A DNA stretch of 64,000 nucleotides from Quercus robur (lineage: Eukaryota; Streptophyta; Magnoliopsida; Fagales; Fagaceae). The translations under genes were made by a program, and so were the position numbers. The stretch covers positions 41,195,942-41,259,941 of the forward strand of contig NC_065542.1 in the NCBI RefSeq assembly GCF_932294415.1, written 5' to 3'. The notes beneath the pieces were generated by a model. That model had not been told where the DNA came from. It was given only the letters and a program-made list of their open reading frames with translations, and did no database searches. Below, one piece after another: positions 1 through 9,960 of this stretch (positions within the stretch are counted from its first letter, which is position 1; every line of letters begins with the position of its first letter).

Positions 1-332
1 TTCATCAGGACTTCCATCTGTTCCTTCATCGCCTGCATCTCCGCGATGATGGGTTGTGGAGCTGTGTCTGTCACTGAGGGGATGCTAGCGTCCCGTCGCA
101 CTTGTTTGCTCGGGGCGTTACTCTCCTGTGGTCCGTCATTATTTCTCCTTTCCTCACTGTTCCCTTCTTGATCTTCTCCTTGGCTATTCACCGCTGCACT
201 CTTTTGATTCAGCTGCTCTGTCAGGTCGTGGTTTTGTTTGGTGAGGCGCTCCACGGCTGCGGCGAGCGTCTTGACCTGTCTCTCAAGGGCAGTCGTAGGG
301 GCTTCTTCTTGGACGTCATTTGTGGTTGCCAT
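1..332 (-). CDS. Ty3/gypsy gag polyprotein, N-terminal part (runs off window)
   Basis: The minus strand is open from an ATG at 332 to the window edge, giving about 110 residues that begin MATTNDVQEEAPTTALE. The segment is rich in Gln, Glu, Asn and Lys, and its first 50 residues have a coiled-coil look (ALERQVKTLAAAVERLTKQ). This is how many plant Ty3/gypsy gag proteins start, before the retrotransposon-gag domain, which would lie outside the window. The ATG lies about 60 bp inside a primer-binding-site-like sequence (391-411) and an LTR with a minus-strand TATA box, so the context fits the 5' end of a minus-strand element. No stop is seen in the visible part. The rest of gag-pol cannot be judged. 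The longer plus-strand frame over the same bases is a shadow. Confidence 0.7.
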   Translation of the reverse strand, partial: MATTNDVQEEAPTTALERQVKTLAAAVERLTKQNHDLTEQLNQKSAAVNSQGEDQEGNSEERRNNDGPQESNAPSKQVRRDASIPSVTDTAPQPIIAEMQAMKEQMEVLM

Positions 333-390
333 CGAGCGCGTGAGTACCATGTAACTCCTTTATCTAGGAAATGTTACCGTACCCGGTCGT

Positions 391-411
391 CTTTCCCACA
401 GACGGCGCCAA
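391..411 (-). other. Primer-binding site of gypsy element
   Basis: On the minus strand the sequence reads TTGGCGCCGTCTGTGGGAAA, starting 1-4 bp inside the LTR edge. TGGCGCCG matches the start of the PBS used by several plant gypsy lineages. Which tRNA primes it is not decided here. Confidence 0.6.
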
Positions 412-412
412 C

Positions 413-955
413 TGATGACGTTGAAAATTGTCACCAATGGGTCACACCGTACTCGCGACTCGAATCGAACCTGCACGACAAGAACAATCGACGGACGTCC
501 TTCACAGAGCACCGGTGTGGTGCCGGCCAAAGGTTCTCCGACGGTCAAGTTAGAATTATTCTTGTTTTACTTAGAGCGTTAGAGAGGGTCAATTAAAGCG
601 TACCTCGATTACTGTGGGTATTAGACCTTTTATAGTGATAGAGGGTTGACTTTTCCTTTTTGGTTTTCACATCTTTTCAATGTGGGACTCTAGTCCCAAT
701 TCTTCTAAGCGTGGTGAGCAAGGATTCCCGTTTCCAGATCATGGGCCCTTATTGGGCCTGTCAGCGATGGACCTTCAACGCGCGTGGGATAGCCCTTGCA
801 CAAGCCCAACAGTCCCAACCCGTCAGGCCCGTTCAGGTGGGCCCTTAAGAACGGCCGTCAGGCCCGTTCAGGCGGGCCCGTCAATCAGGGCCGTCATGCC
901 CGTTCAGGTGGGCCCGTCAAGCAGGGACGTCATGCCCGTCCAGGTGGGCCCGTCA
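413..955 (-). mobile_element. 5' LTR of the minus-strand gypsy element
   Basis: The inner edge is fixed by the PBS. TGACG at 416-420 and CGTCA at 951-955 form short inverted termini, giving an LTR of about 540 bp; the inner edge could be 413 or 416. A minus-strand TATA box (TATAAAAG) lies at 634-627. The outer edge is less certain because no partner LTR is visible to confirm it or to define a target duplication. Confidence 0.55.
819..955. repeat. GC-rich tandem repeat inside the LTR (about 37 bp unit)
   Basis: About 3.7 copies of a unit built on GCCCGTTCAGGTGGGCCCGT followed by a short variable part and CGTCA(G/T). It stands out as GC-rich in an AT-rich region. Located in the U3 end of the LTR, it could hold regulatory sites, but that is inference. 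The short plus-strand reading frames over 660-993 are products of this repeat. Confidence 0.75.
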
Positions 956-1164
956 TGTATTCCGCATTTCTAACCGTCTTCAATAGCCATTAACTGAACT
1001 TGGCTGAGTTCTTCCCTTAAATATCTTGATTCAAGTCCTAATCCTTCACAAATTAAATCCAAAACCCACAAACTCAGCTTCCTCACCTCTGCTGCATGAT
1101 TACCAACCACCTCCCTGTAATTTAAGAGGAGAAAAAGTGGAGGTTTGTCATTATCAACTTTAAA

Positions 1165-1198
<34 letters not shown>

Positions 1199-1537
1199 TA
1201 AGTTGATGCTGTATTTATGTGATAAATTGAGTATCAAGTTAAGGGGAATGTACCTTCTCAAAAAAAAAAAAAAAAAGTTAAGTGGAATTTAGCATCGTAA
1301 AAGCAAAAAGACGAGGCAGATGATATTATCGGAAATTATAAGGAAAATCTTTGAAAGAACTGTTTGCAATACTAGATAACATAAGTGAACAAATGAAATA
1401 AGCTTTGTGCATGGGTACGATCTTTAGATATATATTTATTAAAATCATGTTATAAGAAAAAGTGTTATTAGGGATACTAAATATTTTATTGCATAAACCT
1501 TACAAATAAATGTGTCACCAATTCAAAATAGTAATTA
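956..1537. other. Intergenic, no gene seen
   Basis: AT-rich spacer with a (TA)n microsatellite near 1166-1198 and an A-run near 1261-1276. No coding sequence or recognised element. Confidence 0.6.
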
Positions 1538-1777
1538 AAATATTTAGGCTAAATTACAAATTGCACCATTTAATTTTACTAAAGGATGCAATTTGTAATT
1601 TAGTCTAAATATTTTAAATACTATTTTGACAGCGACTAACAGAATAACTAAATTGACCAAAAAACAAAATTGAAAGTTAGCTAAGGTCATAATTAAACGA
1701 AAGTGAAGTTATTAGAATGAATTGAATATTGGGCAAATTAAGTTAGACAATGCAATTTGTAACTTAGCCAAATATTT
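1538..1777. mobile_element. MITE-like inverted-repeat element
   Basis: The left end AAATATTTAGGCTAAATTAC at 1538 is repeated, inverted, at the right end (AACTTAGCCAAATATTT ending at 1777). The arms are about 27 bp with two differences. The left arm also pairs with an internal copy at 1587-1605, making a near-perfect hairpin over 1547-1605. No coding capacity. A target duplication was not convincingly found, so the class is unknown. Confidence 0.45.
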
Positions 1778-1998
1778 ATTTACTATGTGTTGAAATTGAA
1801 CCGATCGTATTCATTGTCATGACATTTTGTAAGTTTTTGTAGTAAAATTTATAGTATCTTGAGTATTTTCTTATACCAAAACCATACGAGTTCACTCCAA
1901 GGATTTTGACATGATTGCACCAACAAAGAAAATGTATAAATCAATCAGTGCGTATGCCACTACAGAGAGGTCATGGGTACATATTAGGCCAAACATAC

Positions 1999-2580
1999 CG
2001 ATAATGAGGTGGCTTTTCTGGCCAAAATTGCATGTGTTCCTCTAGATGATGACAAGGGTGTCTCAAAGTATCTCTCCAGTAGTGTACCTTCTCTGAATCA
2101 TAATCTATGCTTGTGTCTACAACTTTGCTTGGGGGTCCTCAGAATATAAGCTTGCCTTGTCCTTGGCAGGCAGCACAATGAACTCCTTGCCCACATCAAT
2201 TACATCATGCGTCAGTTTCTCTGAAACCCCATGATTAATCAACTGTTTTTCCAATCCAATAAAATGAAATTTGTTTAGAATTCTAACAAAGCTAAACATG
2301 GTTCTAAAGTGACTATCAATATTGTAATATGAAATTTTCTGAGAAACAAAATGAAGAAGATTGTAGTATATCAAACCCGAAAGAATCCAAATTCTTGGCT
2401 AGCCTGTATAATCTGTTTAATCAAGTGTGCTCGATCAAAACTAAGCTCTCCTTCAAGATCAATCACTGGAATAGTCTCACATAGAGGAACTTGTGTCTGT
2501 CCTGGTCTACTTTCTGGTGGTAATATGTAAGTTTCTGGCACAAGTTGCAAGTGACATCTGCTTGATATGAGCTTCTCCAT
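1999..2580 (-). pseudogene. 2-oxoglutarate/Fe(II) dioxygenase relic (hyoscyamine 6-dioxygenase-like)
   Basis: Exon 1 (2580-2377, 68 codons) starts MEKLISSRCHLQLVPETYI and contains IPVIDLEGELSF and QEFGFF, the N-terminal (DIOX_N) part of plant 2-OG dioxygenases. After an intron, exon 2 (2242-1999) reads INHGVSEKLTHDVIDVGKEF and LPAKDKASLYSEDP. A frameshift there gives a stop. In another frame the homology goes on (DYDSEKVHYWRDTLRH, EEHMQFWPEKPPHYR) up to a good donor, GTATGT. The catalytic part with the HxD...H iron ligands and the RxS motif, which would be in exon 3, is absent downstream. It is therefore a truncated, frameshifted pseudogene. In this family an intact protein is usually about 340-360 aa and acts in specialised metabolism. 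Assignment to the family is firm; the named subfamily is a guess. Confidence 0.75.
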
Positions 2581-3067
2581 TTTTGTCAAATAAGTGCACT
2601 GTATAATTTAGCTTAGGGAAAAGTCAAAAGGATTGCCTGCTGGCTAGCTTTCTCTTGTAGTTGTAGAGATATTTGTTTTTTTCAAGTGGACAAAGAAATA
2701 GGTATTCAAATCCTTTCAAAAGCATATTCTTTCAATGATCTTGTTGACAATTTGTATAACAGAAAACAAAAACAGACAAGTCACTGTTGCCAACGCGAAT
2801 AAATTAAAGAAATGGTTCTACTTCTATCCCTAATATTTAATCCTTCTCTCAATTTATTCTTGGTTTTGGATGCCTAACACAACAAAGACTGAAGCCAAAT
2901 GGATTTTTTTTTAATGTTTCTAAAGAAAAGGGAAATAAATTATAATAAATATTCGAACAGAGTTTAATTGGAAAAGCATCTTTAAATAATGTACTATAAG
3001 ACATATATAAAATGGAGGTCTATATAAGAACAAAGCAAAGCTTATCCTGCAGGGACGAGGGAATCAT
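2581..3067. other. Intergenic, no gene seen
   Basis: AT-rich spacer upstream of the dioxygenase relic. No promoter element or reading frame of note was recognised. Confidence 0.5.
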
Positions 3068-3492
3068 TGCAACTTGATTCGTTTTCTTAGACCTAATTTA
3101 TAGGCTTAAACTTTTGGGCTAAATTATGTAATCTCTATATGTTATATTAGCTCCTCAATTAGAGTCTCCCCAATGTCTTATATCCCTAACAAGTGATATC
3201 AAAGCTGATAGTTCAAGATCAGTTATTCATTAGTTAGTCTCACCAAGTAGAAGAGGAAGGCTTCCATGTAAGTTCCACCCATAGTTAAGGAAGACTCCCA
3301 TGTTCACTCCACCCATAGTTACTGAAGTGTCACAAGTGACTTGGTAAAAAGCTCACATGTGAAGGGGGAGATTTGTTGATTAATATAACATAATTAGACC
3401 CAAACTCATAAGCCTAAACTTTTGGGTTAAAATGTGTATGTATATGTTATGTTTACTCAATTGAAGTCTCCCAATGTGCTATCTCTTAAACA
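3068..3492 (+). mobile_element. TRIM-like mini LTR retrotransposon
   Basis: Two diverged direct repeats of about 120 bp (3068-3191 and 3374-3492) share TAGACC, AAACTTTTGGG, TATATGTTAT and a C(T/C)CAATGT block. Each starts with TG and ends with CA. Directly inside the left repeat is TGATATCAAAGC (3194-3205), a variant of the usual TGGTATCAGAGC primer site. Directly before the right repeat is a purine tract, GAAGGGGGAGA (3361-3371). The whole element is about 425 bp with no coding capacity, which fits a terminal-repeat retrotransposon in miniature. No clear target duplication remains. Confidence 0.65.
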
Positions 3493-5029
3493 ACTCACAA
3501 AACCTTTGGGGAAAAAAACATTATGTTAGATTGTTAGTTGTTGTAGCAACAATCTTTTTTTTTTTTTTTTTGGATAGAAAAGGAAAATTCAAACTAGGGA
3601 AGTCAATACCGTACTGGTATTGACCGATACTAGGGAAATATATTGTACCGGCTGTATCTGGCATATTTTGAGTGTTTCCACCAATATTGACGTTGCGGTT
3701 GGTACAATAAATAAATGTTAAAATTTTAGATTTATATATATATATATATATATATAAAATAAAAAAATAAAAAAAATAAAAAAAACAAACTTATTATTTA
3801 AGATTTTTTAAAGAAGAATTTAATTAAGCTAATATATTGGTTAATGTATTTAGGCTAATATTTAGGCTTATAAAATATTTGGATTTTTTTGTTAATAAAC
3901 ATAAAAATTAGTACTTACATAAATAAATATGCAAATACAAACACAAATATATATATATATATATAGCGGTAATCTCGAAATAATGTACTGGTATTTAAAT
4001 ATGTTGTTCCCTAACCAAACCAAAGTGCCTCTGATTTGAAATTGACTCTCTATTGAAATGGACATTGAAACGGAATTAGGAATTTTGAAAAGAAGTCCTA
4101 TAATTTGAATGCATCTCCAATAAGCTTTGGATCTTAGGGCTAGCTAAGTGAACATTTTTTTTTCCCCTTCAATAGGTCCATGAGCAAACCCAACCCAACC
4201 CACATACCACACGAGGTTTCAATATTCATTCATAAGATCCACTGTGTAAAAACTAAAAAGTAGTTAAAGCCCACTTAAAAACATCATTCTACATCGTGCT
4301 CCACCTCTCATATTAAGCGTAAGACACTGTTTAATTCTTAAATCACGTGACTCATGTTTTTTAGTCAGCCCTTAGGTCTGGTAAAGTGGACCCGTTTTCT
4401 GATAATCACTTCTGCCGCTTTAATTTTTTTTTTTTTTTTTTTCTCTCACTTCCCATCTTCTTTTGCATATATTCTTCTTCTTCTTCCACGGTTTTGTTGT
4501 TTGTTTTCTTTTTGGGAGGGTGAGTGGTATAGTTGCAATGGATTTAATTTGAACGTAGCAAAAGAAAGCTATATCCTGGACTTTGCAAGCCTCTTAGCCC
4601 TTACAAAATCATATATGGCAGTAAGTTTTTCTTTCTTCTTCTGTTTTTTTAATTTTTATTTTTAAATCTCTCTTGGTGTTATTATTTTAACAATTTTTCT
4701 TATAGAAAATTCTGAGTTGATCATACTTGTAGCATTTATATATAAATTGATACTTTGAAAATCTAAATAATATAATAGTTTTAGAAAAATTAAATATATA
4801 TATATATATATATTTTTTTTTGGGTTGATGATTAAGGTGATGGATAATACTGATAATGGATTTCGGTTACTGTTCATTAATGAAATCACTATGCACACTA
4901 TGCATTTGCCTAATTGCACTGTTCATGTCTCATGAACAATTCAAGAGGCGTTGGATTAAAAAAAAAAAAAAAAAAAAAAAAAAGGCAAACGTAGGAATTA
5001 TAATTCCTATCCAAACGCCTTCTAAGACT
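3493..5029. other. Intergenic, low-complexity rich
   Basis: Contains T/A runs, (TA)n tracts near 3733-3756, 3948-3963 and 4796-4812, and a stretch at 3600-4000 with repeated (A/G)TACTGGTATT/GGTACAATA motifs that may be an old repeat. An A-run sits at 4957-4983. No convincing gene; the reading frames near 4350-5080 are low-complexity. Confidence 0.5.
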
Positions 5030-5211
5030 GAACGTCAATCAGTCCGAAAATTGATCCATCCGTTATATCTGAATCAGTAAAAACTATATTGATAGATGAC
5101 AAAGATGAAATCCATGCTATTATAAAAAGAAGAGGCGATTCCAAAATTAGGCATGCAGTTTGAGATATTGAGGAAGAAGCATATGATTTTTATAACAATC
5201 ATGCTAAAGAT
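5030..5211 (+). pseudogene. FAR1/FRS-like gene, 5' fragment
   Basis: Read on the plus strand with one stop, the sequence gives GMQF then DIEEEAYDFYNNHAKD, the start of the FAR1 DNA-binding domain found in FAR1-RELATED SEQUENCE proteins. Homology stops at 5211, where a gypsy element begins, and resumes at 8281 with YHKYGVESFFAKHSH. The two parts are therefore one gene split by the insertion. The AAGAT duplication flanks the break. Upstream exon limits are not defined. Confidence 0.65.
5207..5211. repeat. Target-site duplication AAGAT, left copy
   Basis: Exactly repeated at 8276-8280 on the other side of the gypsy element. Confidence 0.85.
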
Positions 5212-5637
5212 TGATGTCGCGGAAGTCTAAAAAAAACACACACGATGCTCTCTTGATGGAATAGAAACTAAACTGTTAGTTCCTAGGTGATAAACCTTGA
5301 ATCCACGAGGGGTTCCTTGAATCTACAAGGGGTCTGGAATCCACCAGAGAACACAATAGACAAAAGTCTGAATTTTTATTGATAATAAACTATGAAAAAC
5401 GTTTACAGACTGGGGCATTTTTAAGGGCTCCGTAAAACTTGATAGACAAAAAAATATATTCTAAAATAACTACTAATTAATACCTAATCATAACAGGAAC
5501 CAAATTAGACCTAAAAAGCATTAAATGCACCTAAAAATAAGGAAATAAATCAACTAAACCTAAAATAATGTTTTTTACATAAAAATACCAAAAATAATAA
5601 ATTACAATAATTAAATAGTAAATTTTGTCCTACATCA
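5212..5637 (-). repeat. 3' LTR of the gypsy element
   Basis: 426 bp direct repeat of 7844-8275, with small differences and short indels only. It starts TGATGTCGCGG and ends CTACATCA as read on the plus strand. Confidence 0.88.
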
Positions 5638-5708
5638 GACCCCTCCACTTGAAACAAACTCGTCCTCGAGTTCATCTTTGAAATCTGAAATCTCCCATGC
5701 CAAGAGAA

Positions 5709-6140
5709 CTAATACTTTGAATACTTCATCTTCTTTGTCTTCTTGCCAAACTTGAAAATCATTAATTGGGCAACTTGAACTTCTTCTCCCTTGATCTTCA
5801 TGTAATTTACAATATTTACCAAATAAGAGTCAATGATCAAATCAAATCTTTCCACCCCAATAAAATCAATAAACTTTGTTTCGATGTCTCCCAATAAAAT
5901 AATAGGAGTTTGAATGTTGCAATCATCTAACTTGATTTCATCAAGATCATTGACAACATCCTCTATAATTTCTTCTTTAATGGTCTCTACTATCTCAACC
6001 TCAAGATCTTTCTCTATAATGGGGTCTTCATTCATCTCCTCCACAATCTTGATTTCAAGTTCTTCTTCTATAACAAGGCTTTCATTAATTTCCTCAGAAA
6101 TCTCTATATTTTCTTCTTTGACTTCTCCATATTCTTCAAG
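5709..6140 (-). pseudogene. Acidic 3' frame of the gypsy element
   Basis: The minus strand is open through an acidic, Glu/Ile-rich stretch with degenerate repeats (EEYGEVKEENIEISEEINES, then EEMNEDPIIEKDLEVEIVE) and ends YSKY at 5709. Its frame continues the one read at 7408-7178 (SLYLNYFEEPNIPSLKEELH) if the ~1 kb insertion between them is ignored. Such extra frames occur after the missing pol in some plant gypsy elements. No function is assigned. Confidence 0.4.
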
Positions 6141-6149
6141 AACAATATT

Positions 6150-7140
6150 GAAAGTTCAAATAGTGTGTAAAACACCTATGAATGTTTAGACCTTCAAATT
6201 AAAAATACCAACACAAGCTTATAATCAAACAATATATGTGCGGAAAATGAAATATAACTTATAACAAAATTGGTAACACACTCTAAACCATAATTAATAA
6301 CCAACACAGCAGTAATTAAAAGGTAAAGAGAAAGGGAAGAAAGATGCAAACACAAAGATAACACGACGATGTGTTATCGAAGAAGAAACCGAAGTACTCG
6401 GCGAAAAACCTCTTTGCCGCCCTCCAAGCTATCAATAATCCACTAGAGAATAAAGTTTGGATACATAAATAGCAGAAGACCTTCCAAGCCTAATCTACCC
6501 AATACACCTAAGCCCTCCAAGCTTCTTGCTCCAATAGGGTTACGCCGAATCTTGTCTTCTCTAACTTACCGAATCCCGTAATAGCCCATTGCATCAACCA
6601 AAATGAATTGGTTCCTTCTGAACTACTTCCCAAGCACCAAAATACCTTTTCACTGATATGTGTATGGTGAGATAAGGATTTGGCTAAATGTATCTCTCAA
6701 GGATATGTCAATGGAGAGGATGAGAGTAGAGGAATTTGGAGAATCAAAAGATGAAGATTGTGGATGAGTTAATCTTATTTTTCTCTAAGGTTTCTCTCTC
6801 AAAATTCTCTTTAGAAGCTCTCTACATTTCATGGGTATAAGGGTATTTATAATAGGGTGTATGAAGAACGCGAAGAGTCAGTTACAACCAAGCAGGGCAT
6901 TCTGGCGACTCAACCTCGCGACTGAAAGAAGTCGCGAGTTTGAGTCGTGAGCTAACTGTCTGGCCAGACTGAAAGTTTTGTCCTGTAGTGCTACAGCTGG
7001 CGTGACCCTTCAGCTCCCCTACATGCTTCACACGTGTGCTACCTTTGGCGACTCGCCAATTGCGAGATCTAGTCGTGAGGCTCTTCTTGAGTACACACTT
7101 CTTGAACTTTCTTCACACTCTCTCACACACTACCCTTACA
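6150..7140. mobile_element. Probable nested insertion (solo-LTR-like)
   Basis: This non-coding block interrupts the 3' frame of the gypsy element. It starts near TGTGTAAAACACC and ends near CTACCCTTACA, so it has TG...CA-type termini on the plus strand. It includes CTCGCGACT/AGTCGCGAG motifs repeated in both orientations near 6900-6960 and 7030-7080. The size suits a solo LTR. I could not find a matching target duplication, so the borders are approximate. Confidence 0.4.
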
Positions 7141-7394
7141 TAATTCCCACATAAATACAGGGTATCTAATTGCTAAATTACAAGCAAATTTGACATGGAA
7201 TAAAGCCAACACATAATTGAATAAATTCAACCTTACAAATATTTTCTTCAACATGTAATTCTTCCTTTAACGATGGAATATTTGGCTCTTCAAAATAATT
7301 CAAGTATAAACTTCTTGGCCAATAATAATCTTGTATTGTATACGACAAGATTTCTTCACAATCCAAAAGATAAAATTTGATAGCAAGCATCTTT

Positions 7395-7709
7395 TTATCC
7401 TTGACCATGATCGAATTTTGTCTTTACCTTGTCGGATTCTATCAGATTGTACTCGTTCCCACCAACATAAGGCATACTTACTAGTCTATACAAAGCAAGT
7501 CCAACTTTTCTCTTATAACAAATATTCTCATAGCCAAATAAATCCTCTAGATCAAGTAACCAATTAAGAAAATCTTCTTTTAAAAAATAACCATTAAAAC
7601 TTGCAATTCTTTTATAAGGTCTGTTTGAAATTTGGTTACCAATAGGTTGCCCATGAGTTAGGTCTCCGCTGCAGTTATCCCTATTGTTTCCATTCTTCAA
7701 CGGTGCCAT
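7395..7709 (-). pseudogene. Gypsy gag, N-terminal remnant
   Basis: ATG at 7709, 104 codons. It starts MAPLKNGNNRDN and carries ASFNGYFLKEDFLNWLLDLE and YKRKVGLALYRL, which resemble the first part of the plant retrotransposon-gag domain (F-x-G...EFLDWL...VEEFF...K..LV). It lies about 120 bp inside the PBS, the expected place for gag. The normal continuation to the CCHC knuckle and pol is lost, and within about 100 residues the frame meets a stop. Confidence 0.65.
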
Positions 7710-7843
7710 CCTAGCATAGATATTTGTGAGTGCTTGTCATATGTCACGTAATACTCACTAAGTTATTCGTCGTTGTTGTGGCGGTGGTTACCATCTCGCT
7801 AGTTAGCAGTCAGACCAGGGTAAGTCAAGGCTTTAATACCAAT

Positions 7844-8275
7844 TGATGTCGCGGAAACCTAAAGAAAGCACACATGATGCTCTCTTGATGGAACAGGAAC
7901 TAAACTATTAGTTTCTAGGTAGTAAACCTCGAATCCACGAGGGGTTCCTTGAATTCACAAGGTGATAGGTCAGCCATCCACCAGAGAACACAATAGACAA
8001 AAGTCTGAATTTTTATTGATAATAAACTATGAAAAACGTTTACAGACTTAAGGGCCTTTTTAAGAGCTCCGTAAAACTTAACAGATAAGAAAATATATTC
8101 TAAAATAACTCTTAATTGATACCTAATCATAACAGGAACCAAATTTGACCTAAAAAGCATTAAATGCACCTAAAAACAAGGAAATAAATCACCTAAACCT
8201 AAAATAATGTTTTTACATAAAAATACCAAAAATAATAAATTACATTAATAATATAGTAAATTGTGTCCTACATCA
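7844..8275 (-). repeat. 5' LTR of the gypsy element
   Basis: Partner of 5212-5637. The AAGAT duplication follows at 8276-8280 and the primer site lies just inside it at 7841-7830. Confidence 0.88.
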
Positions 8276-8280
8276 AAGAT
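8276..8280. repeat. Target-site duplication AAGAT, right copy
   Basis: Pairs exactly with 5207-5211. Confidence 0.85.
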
Positions 8281-9960
8281 ATACCATAAATATGGTGTTG
8301 AAAGTTTTTTTGCAAAGCATTCACATCTATTAGCTTCACCTTGTAAGAATTTGTTCCTTAGATAAAAAAAAAAAAAAGAACAATTAATACTGCTCAAGCT
8401 GTTGAAGCTAAATTGGTAGCAAATTCTGGAATTGCGCCAAAGGCAAGTGTAGGATTAATGGCTAGAAGGGTAGATAGAATTGAGCATCTTGGTTTCATTC
8501 TTGAGGATTATAACAATTATTTGGGTACAAGACAAATGGAATATATGAAAATCGAGGATACAAGGTGCCTACTTGAATATTTATAAAGCATGTAATTTAA
8601 AGACCTAAATTTTTCTTTTGCAATTCAAGTTGACCTTGATGATCTTATTACATATATTTTTTGGACAAATAGCAGAATGAAGTTAGATTATGAATATTTT
8701 GGAGACATGGTATGTTTTGATACAACTTATAAAAAAAGAAAAGAAAAAAGATGATTGGCCATTTGCTTTATTTGTTGGTATAAATAATCACAAGCAATGT
8801 ATTATTTTTGGTGCACCATTAGTATATGAAGACTTATGAAACTTTAAATGTGTTTGTTTAACTCTTTTTGTGAAGGAAATTTCTGATAAGAAATCTCAAG
8901 ATATCCTCATAGACCAAGATCTTACAATGGCAAAAGCATTAGTTTCACAATAGCCTAAAATACATCATCGTTTATGTGTTTAGCATATGTATCAAAATGC
9001 AACGAAATGCCTTAGTGATGTATTTGGAAGGTGTAGAAGTTTTACAATAGACTCTAATAGTTCTGTATATGACCATAACAATGATGAGGATTTTTTAAAT
9101 GCATGGGAAGAGATGCTTGATAAATATGGTCTAAGAATTAATAGTTGGCTGCAAAGACAATTTGAGTTAAGGGAAAAATGAGTTTTGGTTAATGGGCGAA
9201 GTATAACAATATTTTATACTAATAGTCTACGCTTCAAAGAAACGAGAGTATGAACAATCAAATAAAGAAATACATAGATTATAATTATAATTTGCTGCAT
9301 TTTTTTTCATCACTTTTAGAGATTGGTTAACGATAGACATTATAAAGAGTTAAAAGTATAGATTTTAAAGCAACCCAAAGTAAACCATCATTGGAACACC
9401 TTGTTGAAATATTACAGCATGCAGCAATGTTTATACCCTTGTAGTCTTTAAGTTGTTCAGTCATGAATTATGGTTCATTTGGGATTGTGAATTACATAAG
9501 TGTAGGGAGGAGGGGCTATGACTACATATAAAATTATTCCTCCTATTAAATCTTGTCAACACATGATTGAAATTGATCATCGACATCTTCAGTACATGTA
9601 GTTGTAAAATTTTTGAATTTGTTGGAAATTTTATGTGCCCACACCTTAAAAGTTTTATCTTTACAAAAATTTGAAAGGTACCTGATCACTATACTATTAA
9701 AAGGTGGACAAAAGATGCTAAGGGTGGATATGTGAAAAATTTTCACATGTATGTAGGACCAAATAACTAGAACGTAGATGTGTGAAGTCATTACAAAGAG
9801 TTTCTTAATAAGAATGAATTCAAATTTGGCGGTAAGAGATTTAATGACTGACTCGTCTTTTCGTATGGCTTTGGATGCTCATGAAATTACTTTGAATAAA
9901 GTAGATGCGAGTTTGGAAAATTTATCAATTGAAGAGTCTATTGTTGGGCACCCATATTAA
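8281..9960 (+). pseudogene. FAR1/FRS-like gene, 3' part (MULE-transposase domain)
   Basis: Continuation of 5030-5211. Visible blocks in order: end of the FAR1 domain; TAQAVEAKLVANSGIAPKAS; EDYNNYLGTRQMEYM; the MULE-type core DLDDLITYIFWTNSRM, YFGDMVCFDTTYKK and FVGINNHKQCIIFGAPLVYE; DQDLTMAKALVS; HMYQNATKCLSDVFGRC; AWEEMLDKYGLRINSWLQRQ; then the region that should hold the SWIM finger, and a tail ending HEITLNKVDASLENLSIEES. Several in-frame stops and frameshifts break the frame (for example near 8590, 8740, 8838, 8952 and 8982). FRS proteins act as transcription factors derived from MULE transposases. This could equally be a decayed FAR1-type transposon. The same sequence lies inverted at 10,150-11,500. 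Confidence 0.75.

Larger units (their letters stand above)
5212..8275 (-). mobile_element. Deleted Ty3/gypsy retrotransposon inserted in the FRS gene
   Basis: Highly similar LTRs at 5212-5637 and 7844-8275 (both TG...CA) are flanked by perfect AAGAT duplications. Orientation is minus: the PBS TGGTATTAAAGC (7841-7830) lies just inside the right LTR and the purine tract GTGGAGGGG just inside the left LTR (5638-5646), next to the typical gypsy 3' motif CTCGAGGACGAG. The internal region is only 2.2 kb. Gag N-terminus (7709-7395) and a 3' acidic frame are left, but protease, reverse transcriptase, RNase H and integrase are missing, so the element cannot move on its own. About 1 kb of the interior (6150-7140) looks like a further insertion. 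Confidence 0.88.

Noticed and set aside
102..596. 164-codon plus-strand frame at the left edge
   Set aside because: It runs antisense through gag, PBS and LTR of a minus-strand gypsy element; composition is not protein-like.
819..955. Regular short repeats resembling a CRISPR array
   Set aside because: Plant nuclear DNA, repeats without unique spacers of even length, located in an LTR.
660..993. Three overlapping plus-strand frames with repeated QARSGGPV-like peptides
   Set aside because: They are translations of the 37 bp LTR tandem repeat in different frames.
4354..4665. 103-codon frame rich in Phe
   Set aside because: Low-complexity T-run translation without domain or homologue.
6150..7140. 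Complete nested element with target duplication
   Set aside because: TG...CA-like ends can be chosen, but no matching flanks were found; kept only as a probable insertion.
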